From positions 372,001 to 436,000 of the forward strand of contig NZ_LBMU02000023.1 of assembly GCF_001005085.2 (NCBI RefSeq): a stretch of DNA of 64,000 bases, given 5' to 3'. Source of the stretch: Streptomyces humi (GTDB lineage: Bacteria > Actinomycetota > Actinomycetes > Streptomycetales > Streptomycetaceae). The position numbers and the translations under genes were made by a program. The notes below the pieces were generated by a model. It was given only the letters and a program-made list of their open reading frames with translations, was not told where the DNA came from and ran no database searches. This document shows positions 15,757 through 23,243 of the stretch, one piece after another (the stretch's first letter is position 1; each line of letters begins with the position of its first letter).

Positions 15757-16677
15757 GTGGAACTGCGTCAGCTGCGTTACTTCGTCGCGGTCGCCGAGGA
15801 GCTGAACTTCGGCCGGGCCGCCGAGCGGCTGCTCATCGCCGGGCCCTCGCTCTCCCAGCAGATCAAGGCACTCGAACGTGACCTGGGTGTCCGGCTGTTC
15901 GACCGGGACCGCCGTTCGGTCTCCCTCACCCCGGCCGGCGCCGACCTGCTCCCGCACACCCGGGCCCTGCTGGAGCGGGCCGACGACCTCCAGCGCCGGG
16001 CCGGCCGGCTCTCGGGGTCCCAGTCCGTCCGGCTCGGCTACGTCAACTGGCTTCCGCCGGACCTGACTTCGCGTACGGCCGCGGTGGTCCGGGTGCATGT
16101 GGACGCCTGGGTCGCCCCCTCCCACACCCAGGCCGCCCGGGTCGCCGACGGCAGCCTGGACCTCGCCGTCTGCTGGGTCCGCACCGAGGACCTGAAGCGG
16201 CTCGGGCTGCGGGCCCGGCTGATCGGCGCCGACCGGCTCTACGCCGTGGCCAAGGGCACCGACACCGGGGACGTACGGGCTCGGGACACCGACGTCCTCA
16301 TCGACGACGACATCACCTCCTGGGCCTCGTGGAACGGGTACGCCGAGGAACTGACCGGGGCCGTCGGCGCCCGTGCCGTCCGCATCTCCGACGGCGCGAT
16401 CACCGGGCCCGCCTTCTTCGACCACGTCCGCCGCTGCACCCGTCCCGTCCTCAACTCGCCGAAGGGGCAGGCCACCGCGCTGCCGCCGGACCTGGTCCGT
16501 CGCGAGATCGTCGGGCCGAAGGTGTACTGGACCTGGTCCCTGGTGTGGCGCGAGAGCGAGGACAGGCCCGGTGTCCTGGCGGCCGTCGACGCCCTGTGCG
16601 ACGGCGTCGCCGACCTCGGGATCCACGCCGCGGACGCCTGGCTGCCCGCCGACGACCCGTACCCCTCTCCGCGCTGA
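15757..16677 (+). CDS. LysR family transcriptional regulator
   Basis: This 306-residue regulator has the LysR winged helix at its N terminus (ELRQLRYFVAVAEELNFGRAAERLLIAGPSLSQQIKALERDLGV, here described in pieces: HTH about residues 17-50) and a type-2 periplasmic-binding effector domain. I prefer GTG 15757, seven bases after TAGCAT (15744-15749), which gives the canonical opening VELRQLRYF; ATG 15748 would add three residues. It lies between a divergent MFS gene and a downstream SDR operon. Near-identical dyads at 15718-15736 and 16685-16703 indicate that it binds its own promoter and the SDR promoter. Confidence 0.9.
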   Translation: MELRQLRYFVAVAEELNFGRAAERLLIAGPSLSQQIKALERDLGVRLFDRDRRSVSLTPAGADLLPHTRALLERADDLQRRAGRLSGSQSVRLGYVNWLPPDLTSRTAAVVRVHVDAWVAPSHTQAARVADGSLDLAVCWVRTEDLKRLGLRARLIGADRLYAVAKGTDTGDVRARDTDVLIDDDITSWASWNGYAEELTGAVGARAVRISDGAITGPAFFDHVRRCTRPVLNSPKGQATALPPDLVRREIVGPKVYWTWSLVWRESEDRPGVLAAVDALCDGVADLGIHAADAWLPADDPYPSPR

Positions 16678-16684
16678 GCTGCGC

Positions 16685-16703
16685 TGGGAGGCCGTGCCTC
16701 CCA
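16685..16703. promoter_or_regulatory. LysR-type binding site B (SDR promoter)
   Basis: TGGGAGGC-CGT-GCCTCCCA is a perfect 8+8 inverted repeat directly after the LysR stop codon. It differs from site A only in the centre and one base next to it. A possible -10 box TACGTT at 16746-16751 would put transcription start near 16758, so this site is centred near -64, the usual place for LysR activation. Confidence 0.7.
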
Positions 16704-16755
16704 ACCGGGAGGAAACTGATCCTGGCGTCCCCGGTCCACCCGGCCTACGTTCCAA

Positions 16756-16776
16756 ATAGTCGACCGGTCGGCTAGT
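16756..16776. promoter_or_regulatory. TetR-type operator B (SDR promoter)
   Basis: On the minus strand this reads ACTAGCCGACCGGTCGACTAT, sharing the first 15 bases with operator A at 13362-13380. The core CGACCGGTCG is a perfect palindrome. It overlaps the inferred transcription start of the SDR operon, a position suited to repression. Confidence 0.7.
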
Positions 16777-16806
16777 AGCCGGTCCACGATCATGGAGAAG
16801 GTCATC

Positions 16807-17520
16807 ATGAGCACATCGCAGCAGAAGGTCGCCATCGTCACCGGCGCTTCCCAGGGCATCGGCGCGGCCCTGGTCGAGGGCTACCGCAAGCTCGGTCACG
16901 CCGTCGTCGCCACCTCGCGCTCGATCACCCCGAGCGGCGACGCGGACGTCCTGGCCGTCCAGGGCGACATCGCCGACCCGGCGACCGCCGAGCGGGTCGT
17001 GGCCGCCGCGGTGGAGCGGTTCGGCCGCGTCGACACCGTGGTCAACAACGCGGGCGTCTTCGTCGCGAAGCCCTTCACCGACTACACGGCCGAGGACTAC
17101 GCCACCGTCACCGGCATCAACGTGGACGGCTTCTTCCACCTCACCCAGCAGGCGATCCCGCACCTGCTCGCCCAGGGCGGCGGACACATCGTGAGCGTCA
17201 CGACCAGCCTGGTCGACAGCGCGGACGCCCGGGTGCCCTCCGTCCTCGCCTCGCTGACCAAGGGCGGCATCCAGTCCGCGACCAAGTCCCTGGCGATCGA
17301 GTACGCCACCCGTGGCATCCGCGTCAACGCCGTCTCGCCCGGCACCATCAAGACCCCCATGCACGCGGCGGAGACCCACGAGTTCCTCGCCGCCCTGCAC
17401 CCGGTCGGCCGGATGGGGGAAGTGAGCGACATCGTCGACGCGGTGCTCTTCCTGGAGACCGCGCCGTTCGTCACCGGCGAGATCCTGCATGTCGACGGTG
17501 GTATGAGCGCCGGTCACTGA
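16807..17520 (+). CDS. SDR family oxidoreductase lacking the catalytic tyrosine
   Basis: This 237-residue protein has a short-chain dehydrogenase/reductase Rossmann fold. The cofactor loop is TGASQGIG (residues about 12-19), NNAG is present, and the C terminus ends VDGGM as expected. However, the YxxxK motif reads ASLTK: the Lys is at 152, and position 148, which should be Tyr, is Ala. The start ATG 16807 has GGAGAAGG five bases upstream; ATG 16792 is less likely. The next gene, a SnoaL-like protein, follows after 32 bases, so the two probably form an operon under LysR and TetR control. It may be a reductase with an altered mechanism or a non-catalytic ligand-binding protein. Confidence 0.88.
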   Translation: MSTSQQKVAIVTGASQGIGAALVEGYRKLGHAVVATSRSITPSGDADVLAVQGDIADPATAERVVAAAVERFGRVDTVVNNAGVFVAKPFTDYTAEDYATVTGINVDGFFHLTQQAIPHLLAQGGGHIVSVTTSLVDSADARVPSVLASLTKGGIQSATKSLAIEYATRGIRVNAVSPGTIKTPMHAAETHEFLAALHPVGRMGEVSDIVDAVLFLETAPFVTGEILHVDGGMSAGH

Positions 17521-17552
17521 GCGCGCGTCAGATCCAGGAGCGAGGAGTGGAC

Positions 17553-17924
17553 ATGATCACCACGGCCGACGACACGGCGATCCTGAGCGGGGTGGTGGAC
17601 CGCTGGAAGGCGGGCGTCGACGCGCACCGCCCGGAGGACGTCGCCGCGCTCTTCACCGAGGACGCCGTCTTCCAGGGACTGCACCCCTACACGGTCGGGC
17701 GCCAGGGTGTAGCCGCGTACTACGACGCCCAGCCGCTCGGCATGAAGGCGGCGTACCGGATCCTGGAGACCCGGCGGCTCGCCGAGGATGTGGTCCTCGG
17801 CTATCTGGCCGTCGAGTTCTCCTTCGCGGACCGGCCGCCGCGGGACGTGAAGCTCTCCGTCGTCGTCACCCGGGTGGCGCAGGAGTGGTACATCGGCCAC
17901 TACCAGGTCTCCCGTCTCGAATAG
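17553..17924 (+). CDS. SgcJ/EcaC-like SnoaL/NTF2-fold protein
   Basis: This is a 123-residue protein of the NTF2-like superfamily (opening ILSGVVDRWKAGVDAHRPEDVAALFTEDAVFQG, cited here only by position, about residues 11-43). Its relatives are the SgcJ/EcaC group found with oxidoreductases and natural-product genes. They act as small-molecule isomerases, cyclases or binding proteins; no activity can be assigned here. ATG 17553 has GAGGAG at 17542-17547; GTG 17547 in the same frame overlaps that ribosome site. It follows the SDR gene by 32 bases and is likely co-transcribed. Confidence 0.8.
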   Translation: MITTADDTAILSGVVDRWKAGVDAHRPEDVAALFTEDAVFQGLHPYTVGRQGVAAYYDAQPLGMKAAYRILETRRLAEDVVLGYLAVEFSFADRPPRDVKLSVVVTRVAQEWYIGHYQVSRLE

Positions 17925-18103
17925 GCGGGCCCCGCCGGGCGGTTCGGGGGGCGTGAAGCGGAGCTGTGGCGGCGCTTAAGAAAACCTCGATGGACCCCGG
18001 CGCCCGGGTACGGCAGATTGCTGTGCGATACCACCCCCCATGCCCGGTCGCGGGCCGCTTCGGCGTGCCCGCGGCCGGGATCTCACGCACAGGAGCCGTA
18101 GCG

Positions 18104-19132
18104 TTGAAGGCGCTGGTCAAGGAGAAGGCGGAGCCCGGGCTGTGGCTCGCGGACGTGCCGGAGCCCGCGGTCGGACCGGGTGACGTACTGATCAAGGTGT
18201 TGCGGACCGGCATCTGCGGCACCGACCTGCACATCCGGGCCTGGGACGGCTGGGCGCAGCAGGCCGTCACCACCCCCCTGGTGGTCGGGCACGAGTTCGT
18301 CGGCGAGGTCGTGGCGACCGGGCGGGACGTCGTGGACGTCAAGGCCGGCGACCGGGTCAGCGGCGAGGGGCACCTGGTGTGCGGCAAGTGCCGTAACTGC
18401 CAGGCAGGGCGGCGCCACCTGTGCCGCGCCACGGTCGGCCTCGGCGTGGGCCGCGACGGGGCGTTCGCCGAGTACGTCGCGCTGCCCGCCGGCAACGTCT
18501 GGGTGCACCGCGTCCCCGTCGACCTCGACGTGGCCGCCATCTTCGACCCGTTCGGCAACGCCGTGCACACCGCCCTGTCCTTCCCGCTGGTCGGTGAGGA
18601 CGTCCTGATCACCGGCGCCGGACCGATCGGCCTGATGGCGGCGGCGGTGGCCCGGCACGCGGGCGCCCGCCACGTCATGATCACCGACGTCAGCGAGGAG
18701 CGCCTCGACCTGGCCCGCAAGATCGGCGTGAGCCTGGCGCTGAACGTGGGCCAGGCCTCGATCGCCGACGGGCAGCGGGAGCTGGGCCTGCGCGAGGGCT
18801 TCGACGTGGGCCTGGAGATGTCCGGCCGGCCCGAGGCGATGCAGGACATGATCGCCAACATGACGCACGGCGGCCGGATCGCCGTGCTCGGCCTGCCCGC
18901 CCGGGAGTTCCCCGTCGACTGGGCCCGGATCGTCACCTCGATGATCACGATCAAGGGCATCTACGGCCGCGAGATGTTCGAGACCTGGTACGCCATGTCG
19001 GTGCTGCTGGAAGGCGGCCTCGACCTCGCGCCCGTGATCACCGGCCGGTACGGGTACCGCGACTTCGAGGCGGCGTTCGCCGACGCGGCGAGCGGCCGCG
19101 GCGGCAAGGTCATCCTCGACTGGACTGCGTAA
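18104..19132 (+). CDS. tdh: L-threonine 3-dehydrogenase
   Basis: This 342-residue zinc-dependent medium-chain dehydrogenase oxidizes L-threonine to 2-amino-3-oxobutyrate with NAD+. Catalytic zinc ligands are visible as Cys38 (GICGTD) and GHE at 62-64. The structural zinc loop is [15 protein letters not shown] near 93-107, and the Rossmann loop is [15 protein letters not shown] 18104 gives the exact family length and position of Cys38, with AGGAG eight bases upstream; the open frame upstream to 17966 lacks family similarity. kbl follows after 19 bases, forming the standard tdh-kbl threonine-to-glycine operon. Confidence 0.95.
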   Translation: MKALVKEKAEPGLWLADVPEPAVGPGDVLIKVLRTGICGTDLHIRAWDGWAQQAVTTPLVVGHEFVGEVVATGRDVVDVKAGDRVSGEGHLVCGKCRNCQAGRRHLCRATVGLGVGRDGAFAEYVALPAGNVWVHRVPVDLDVAAIFDPFGNAVHTALSFPLVGEDVLITGAGPIGLMAAAVARHAGARHVMITDVSEERLDLARKIGVSLALNVGQASIADGQRELGLREGFDVGLEMSGRPEAMQDMIANMTHGGRIAVLGLPAREFPVDWARIVTSMITIKGIYGREMFETWYAMSVLLEGGLDLAPVITGRYGYRDFEAAFADAASGRGGKVILDWTA

Positions 19133-19151
19133 TTCCTTAGGAGCTTCTGGC

Positions 19152-20345
19152 ATGTTCGACTCCGTACGCGACGACCTGCGCGTCACCCTCGACGAGATCC
19201 GCGCCGCCGGGCTGCACAAGCCCGAGCGCGTGATCGGCACCCCGCAGTCCGCGACCGTCGCGGTGACCGCGGGGGGCCGCCCGGGCGAGGTCCTCAACTT
19301 CTGCGCCAACAACTACCTCGGCCTCGCCGACCATCCCGAGGTGGTCGCCGCCGCCCACGAGGCGCTGGACCGCTGGGGCTACGGCATGGCCTCGGTCCGC
19401 TTCATCTGCGGCACCCAGGAGGTCCACAAGGAGCTGGAGGCGCGGCTGTCGGCGTTCCTCGGTCAGGAGGACACGATCCTCTACTCCTCCTGCTTCGACG
19501 CCAACGGCGGGGTTTTCGAGACCCTGCTCGGCGAGGAGGACGCGGTGATCTCCGACGCCCTCAACCACGCCTCCATCATCGACGGCATCCGGCTCTCCAA
19601 GGCCCGCCGCCTCCGCTACGCCAACCGTGATCTCGACGACCTGGAAAGGCAGTTGAAGGAGGCGGCCGGGGCGCGCCGGAGGCTCGTCGTCACCGACGGC
19701 GTGTTCTCCATGGACGGCTACGTGGCACCCCTGCGCGAGATCTGCGACCTGGCCGACCGGTACGACGCGATGGTCATGGTCGACGACTCGCACGCCGTCG
19801 GCTTCGTCGGCCCGACCGGCCGCGGCACCCCCGAGCTGCACGGCGTCATGGACCGCGTCGACATCGTCACCGGCACCCTCGGCAAGGCCCTCGGCGGTGC
19901 CTCCGGCGGCTATGTGGCGGCCCGTGCCGAGATCGTCGCCCTGCTCCGCCAGCGCTCCCGCCCCTACCTCTTCTCCAACACGCTGGCGCCGGTGATCGCG
20001 GCCGCCTCGCTCAAGGTGCTCGACCTGCTGGAGTCGGCCGACGACCTGCGTGTGCGCCTCGCCGAGAACACCGCGCTGTTCCGCCGCCGGATGACCGAGG
20101 AGGGCTTTGACATCCTTCCCGGCGACCACGCCATCGCCCCCGTGATGATCGGGGACGCGGCGCGGGCCGGGCGGATGGCGGAGCTGCTGCTGGAGCGGGG
20201 CGTGTACGTGATCGGTTTCTCGTACCCGGTGGTCCCGCAGGACCGGGCCCGGATCCGCGTCCAGCTGTCCGCGGCCCACTCGACGGAGGACGTCGACCGC
20301 GCGGTGGACGCCTTCGTCGCGGCCCGCGCGGAACTGGCGGCCTGA
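19152..20345 (+). CDS. kbl: Glycine C-acetyltransferase (2-amino-3-ketobutyrate CoA ligase)
   Basis: This 397-residue PLP enzyme of the alpha-oxoamine synthase family cleaves 2-amino-3-oxobutyrate with CoA to glycine and acetyl-CoA, completing the pathway begun by Tdh. The PLP-binding Lys is in [14 protein letters not shown] (about residue 245). [11 protein letters not shown] supplies the cofactor-contacting Asp and His, and [11 protein letters not shown] is the family N terminus. TTAGGAG precedes the ATG by about nine bases. A LysR gene follows on the same strand and may regulate the pair. Confidence 0.95.
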   Translation: MFDSVRDDLRVTLDEIRAAGLHKPERVIGTPQSATVAVTAGGRPGEVLNFCANNYLGLADHPEVVAAAHEALDRWGYGMASVRFICGTQEVHKELEARLSAFLGQEDTILYSSCFDANGGVFETLLGEEDAVISDALNHASIIDGIRLSKARRLRYANRDLDDLERQLKEAAGARRRLVVTDGVFSMDGYVAPLREICDLADRYDAMVMVDDSHAVGFVGPTGRGTPELHGVMDRVDIVTGTLGKALGGASGGYVAARAEIVALLRQRSRPYLFSNTLAPVIAAASLKVLDLLESADDLRVRLAENTALFRRRMTEEGFDILPGDHAIAPVMIGDAARAGRMAELLLERGVYVIGFSYPVVPQDRARIRVQLSAAHSTEDVDRAVDAFVAARAELAA

Positions 20346-20357
20346 CCACCGCGGACA

Positions 20358-20367
20358 TATTGCAATA
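20358..20367. promoter_or_regulatory. Palindrome TATTGCAATA at LysR promoter
   Basis: This perfect 10-base palindrome in a locally AT-rich stretch overlaps the likely -10 region (AATAAT, 20364-20369) of the leaderless LysR gene starting at 20377. An autoregulatory site is the simplest reading. Confidence 0.5.
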
Positions 20368-20376
20368 ATCGACCCC

Positions 20377-21279
20377 ATGATCGAGGCGCGGCGGCTCCAC
20401 ATCCTCCGTGCGGTGGCCGACCACCGCACCGTGACGGCGGCTGCCGCCGCGCTCTTCCTCACCCCGTCGGCGGTCTCGCAGCAGCTCGCGGCGCTGGAGC
20501 AGGAGACCGGCCACCGTCTGGTGGAGCGCGGCGCCAAGGGCGTCCGGCTCACCCCGGCCGGGGAGATCCTGCTCAGCCACACCAACGCGGTCCTCGCTCA
20601 GCTGGAGCGGGCCGAGGCCGAACTGGCCGCCTACGGCTCCGGTGAGGCCGGCACCGTCACCGTCGCCGCGTTCGCGACCGGCATCGCACAGGTGGTCGCC
20701 CCGGCCGTGGCCCACCTCGCCCGGACCGCCCCCGGCATCCGGATCCGCGTCCAGGACGCCGAGGGCGACGCCAGCCTCCCCATGGTCCTGGACCGCCAGG
20801 TCGACGTCGCGGTCGCCGTCGAGTACCGGGGCGCCCCGCCCGCCGACGACCCCCGGCTCACCCACGTACCGCTGTACGCCGAGCCCTTCGACGCGGTCGT
20901 TCCGCTCCACCACCGCCTCGCCGAGGCCCCGGAGGTCCCCCTCGCGGAACTGGCCAAGGACCCCTGGATCGGCCCGTACCCCGGCAACCCCTGTCATGAC
21001 GTGGTCGTGCTGGCCTGCGAGAACGCCGGCTTCCAGCCCCGCCTCGAACACTCCTCCGACGACTTCCGCGCCGTGGTGGCGCTGGCCTCGGCAGACGCGG
21101 GTGTGGCCCTGGTGCCCCGCTCCGCGCTCCGTGGCACGGACCTGACCGGCGTGGTCGTACGCCCCGTCGACGGGGACGCCCCGACCCGTCGGGTCTTCGC
21201 GGCCGTACGGCGCGGGGCGGAGGGGCATCCGCTGATCCGCCCGGTGCTGGAGGCCCTGGGCGAGGCGGCACGGCCGTGA
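20377..21279 (+). CDS. LysR family transcriptional regulator
   Basis: This 300-residue regulator has its HTH at about residues 18-45 (VTAAAAALFLTPSAVSQQLAALEQETG) followed by a substrate-binding-like effector domain (TVTVAAFATGIAQVVAPAV). It resembles the ArgP/IciA-like branch common in Streptomyces rather than ModE-type members. ATG 20377 lies seven bases after AATAAT, so the mRNA is probably leaderless. It sits 31 bases after kbl on the same strand. Regulation of tdh-kbl is plausible but not shown; the palindrome at 20358 has no obvious copy before tdh. Confidence 0.88.
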   Translation: MIEARRLHILRAVADHRTVTAAAAALFLTPSAVSQQLAALEQETGHRLVERGAKGVRLTPAGEILLSHTNAVLAQLERAEAELAAYGSGEAGTVTVAAFATGIAQVVAPAVAHLARTAPGIRIRVQDAEGDASLPMVLDRQVDVAVAVEYRGAPPADDPRLTHVPLYAEPFDAVVPLHHRLAEAPEVPLAELAKDPWIGPYPGNPCHDVVVLACENAGFQPRLEHSSDDFRAVVALASADAGVALVPRSALRGTDLTGVVVRPVDGDAPTRRVFAAVRRGAEGHPLIRPVLEALGEAARP

Positions 21280-21289
21280 GCCGTCATCG

Positions 21290-21325
21290 ACACGGGTGTT
21301 TCGCCTTCCTTAACACGGGTGTTTC
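21290..21325. repeat. Direct repeat ACACGGGTGTTTC (two copies)
   Basis: Exact 13-base copies at 21290-21302 and 21313-21325, 23 bases apart start to start. Each contains ACAC and GTGT half-sites. The second copy runs into the 35-base inverted repeat at 21321. They may be further binding sites for the XRE/cupin regulator. Confidence 0.7.
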
Positions 21326-21355
21326 ATTTACGGGATAGCGTCCCGTAAATGAAAC
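21321..21355. promoter_or_regulatory. 35-base inverted repeat containing the XRE start codon
   Basis: GTTTCATTTACGGGA (21321-21335) and TCCCGTAAATGAAAC (21341-21355) are perfect 15-base arms with a five-base spacer TAGCG. The ATG of the XRE/cupin gene (21349-21351) lies in the right arm, and a TAnnnT box (TAGCGT, 21336-21341) sits in the centre. A repressor bound here would cover promoter and start codon together. Confidence 0.85.
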
Positions 21356-21942
21356 ACGAGGAAGCGGTCGTCCCCGAGCCGTCCGGCAGCGGTCTCGACG
21401 CCCGCCTCGGCCGGCGCCTGGCCGAGCTGCGCACCGCGCACGGCTGGTCCCTCGGTGAGCTCGCGGAGCGCAGCGGACTGAGCAAGTCGACGCTCTCCCG
21501 GGCCGAACGCGCCGAGACCAGCCCCACGGCCGCCCTGCTCAACCGGCTCTGCGGCGTCTACGGCCGGACCATGTCCCAGCTGCTCAGCGAGGTCGAGGCG
21601 GCACCCGCGCCGGTGCTGCGCGCGGCCGACCAGCAGGTGTGGGAGGACCGGGCCGCCGGCTTCGTACGACGGTCCGTGTCACCACCGCACGGCGGACTGC
21701 GCGGTGAACTCGTCGAGGGCCGGCTGGCGGCGGGCGCGGACCTCTCCTACGACCGCCCGCCGGTCCCCGGCCTCGAACAGCACCTCTGGGTGCTCGACGG
21801 GACCCTCGCCGTGACCGCGGACGGAACCGAACACCGGCTGGACGCCGGGGACTGCCTGCGGATGCGGGTGTGGGGGCCGACGCGGTTCCGGTGCCCCGGA
21901 CCGGCGCGGGCGCGGTACGTCCTGGCGGTGGTGCGGCCATGA
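21349..21942 (+). CDS. XRE family regulator with cupin domain
   Basis: This 197-residue regulator combines an XRE helix-turn-helix (about residues 27-75, WSLGELAERSGLSKSTLSRAERAETSPT) with a C-terminal cupin (LWVLDGTLAVTADGTEHRLDAGDCLRM). It has the same architecture as the gene at 3516, but the sequences clearly differ. Its start codon is inside a 35-base inverted repeat, and no ribosome-binding site is present, so a leaderless mRNA with tight autoregulation is likely. Its TGA overlaps the ATG of the following GNAT gene (ATGA 21939-21942). Confidence 0.9.
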   Translation: MKHEEAVVPEPSGSGLDARLGRRLAELRTAHGWSLGELAERSGLSKSTLSRAERAETSPTAALLNRLCGVYGRTMSQLLSEVEAAPAPVLRAADQQVWEDRAAGFVRRSVSPPHGGLRGELVEGRLAAGADLSYDRPPVPGLEQHLWVLDGTLAVTADGTEHRLDAGDCLRMRVWGPTRFRCPGPARARYVLAVVRP

Positions 21943-22479
21943 CGGTACTGCGCCTCGGGGCGGATCAACTGGTCCGGCGGACCGGGGAACTGGCCGAGCT
22001 GCTGGCCGACACGGTGAACGCCGGCGCGTCCGTCGGCTTCCTCGCGCCCCTCGGCCGGGACCGGGCCCTCGCCTGGTGGCGGGGGAGGGCGGAGGCCGTG
22101 GCGGCCGGGCAACTCGCCGTGTGGGCGGCCCTGGGCGGCCCTGGACGGCGCGGGCCGGGCGGTCGGCACCGTCGGCCTCGCCTTCCCCGACAAGCCCAAC
22201 AGCCGGCACCGCGCGGAGCTGGTCAAGCTGATGGTCCACCGCGACGCCCGCGGGCGGGGCGTCGGCCGTGGGCTGCTGGCCGCCGCCGAAGCGGCCGCCG
22301 TGGAGGCCGGGATCACCCTGCTCCATCTGGACACCGAGACCGACAGCCCCGCCGAGCACCTCTACCGCACGGCCGGCTGGACCCGCGCCGGGATCATCCC
22401 CGACTACGCGCTCGACCCGTACGGGGAGCTGCGGCCGACGACGCTCTACTACAAGCGCGTGGACGCTCCGGCCCGCTGA
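21939..22479 (+). pseudogene. GNAT acetyltransferase disrupted by a 10-base tandem duplication
   Basis: The frame opens with MTVLRLGADQLVRRTGELAE and runs to residue 62. There GCGGCCCTGG is present twice in a row (22125-22134 and 22135-22144). Deleting one copy joins the first frame to the downstream one, which reads DGAGRAVGTVGLAF, then the acetyl-CoA loop RDARGRGVGRGLL and LYRTAGWTRAG. The repaired protein would have 176 residues and be a complete GNAT enzyme. As given, the protein loses its whole acetyl-CoA site. The exact duplication suggests a recent replication-slippage event, a phase-variation-like switch, or a sequence error. It is translationally coupled to the XRE/cupin gene. Confidence 0.85.
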
Positions 22480-22509
22480 CTGTCAGTGCCGGGGGCTACG
22501 GTTCGTGGC

Positions 22510-22869
22510 ATGCCGGAAGCCGAAGACGTACGCCGAGTCGCCCTGTCCCTGCCGGACACCGCGGAGAAGACCGCCTGGAACATGCCCACCTTCCGGGTCG
22601 CAGGGAAGATGTTCGCCACCCTCCCCGAGGACGAGACCTCGATCGCGGTGCGCTGCCCCAAGGAGGAGCGCGACGAACTGGTGCTCGCCGAACCGGACAA
22701 GTTCTGGATCGCCGATCACGAGGCGATGTTCGCCTGGGTCCGCGTCCGGCTGACCGCGCTCGAGGACGAGGCCGAGCTGCGTGACATCCTCGCCGACTCC
22801 TGGAGGCAGGCGGCCCCGACCCGACTCCTGGACTCCTACCCGGAGTTGGGCCTGCCGGACGGGGCCTGA
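22510..22869 (+). CDS. MmcQ/YjbR family DNA-binding protein
   Basis: This is a 119-residue protein of the MmcQ/YjbR (CyaY-like fold) family, with VRRVALSLPDTAEKTAWNMPTFRV, KMFATL, RCPKEERDELV and the WVRVRL segment near residue 77. Family members are predicted DNA-binding proteins of unknown role. ATG 22510 lies seven bases after TACGGT, pointing to a leaderless transcript independent of the broken GNAT gene just upstream. A tRNA gene follows after about 100 bases. Confidence 0.85.
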   Translation: MPEAEDVRRVALSLPDTAEKTAWNMPTFRVAGKMFATLPEDETSIAVRCPKEERDELVLAEPDKFWIADHEAMFAWVRVRLTALEDEAELRDILADSWRQAAPTRLLDSYPELGLPDGA

Positions 22870-22976
22870 CCAGGTGCGGCCGCTCCGCGTCCGGAAAGCC
22901 GTGCGCGACCACCGAGCCGAGTGCGGTATTGTTTCCTTGCGCGTTTCGACCGGGGAAATCCCAGGTCAAACGGCAC

Positions 22977-23050
<74 letters not shown>

Positions 23051-23054
23051 CGGT

Positions 23055-23098
23055 GCGAAGGGTCTTCGCAGGCGGCAGCCTGTGGGGCCCTTTTTCGC
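23055..23098 (+). terminator. Putative terminator after tRNA-Pro copy 1
   Basis: GCGAAGGG at 23055-23062 can pair with CCCTT and CGC in the run at 23088-23098, with T5 at 23091-23095. The loop is long, so this is a weaker call than the hairpin after the second tRNA. Confidence 0.4.
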
Positions 23099-23104
23099 AT
23101 GCGT

Positions 23105-23172
23105 CGGTTCCTCCTGCCGCCGGGTCCTTCATGCCGCCCGGTTCCTCCTGCCGCCAGGTTCCTTATGCCGCC
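23105..23172. repeat. Two 34-base tandem repeats
   Basis: Imperfect units at 23105-23138 and 23139-23172 both begin CGGTTCCTCCTGCCGCC and end ATGCCGCC. They lie between the tRNA and the TIGR01777 gene. No function is evident. Confidence 0.75.
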
Positions 23173-23243
23173 CGGACTTCCCGCCGGGGTACGCTGGCGA
23201 GCGAGAGTTTGAATTCTCAAACATTCGCTCATCGGAGAACGTC

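Noticed and set aside
15667..17517. 616-codon minus-strand frame opposite LysR and SDR
   Set aside because: Shadow frame of two convincingly identified plus-strand genes.
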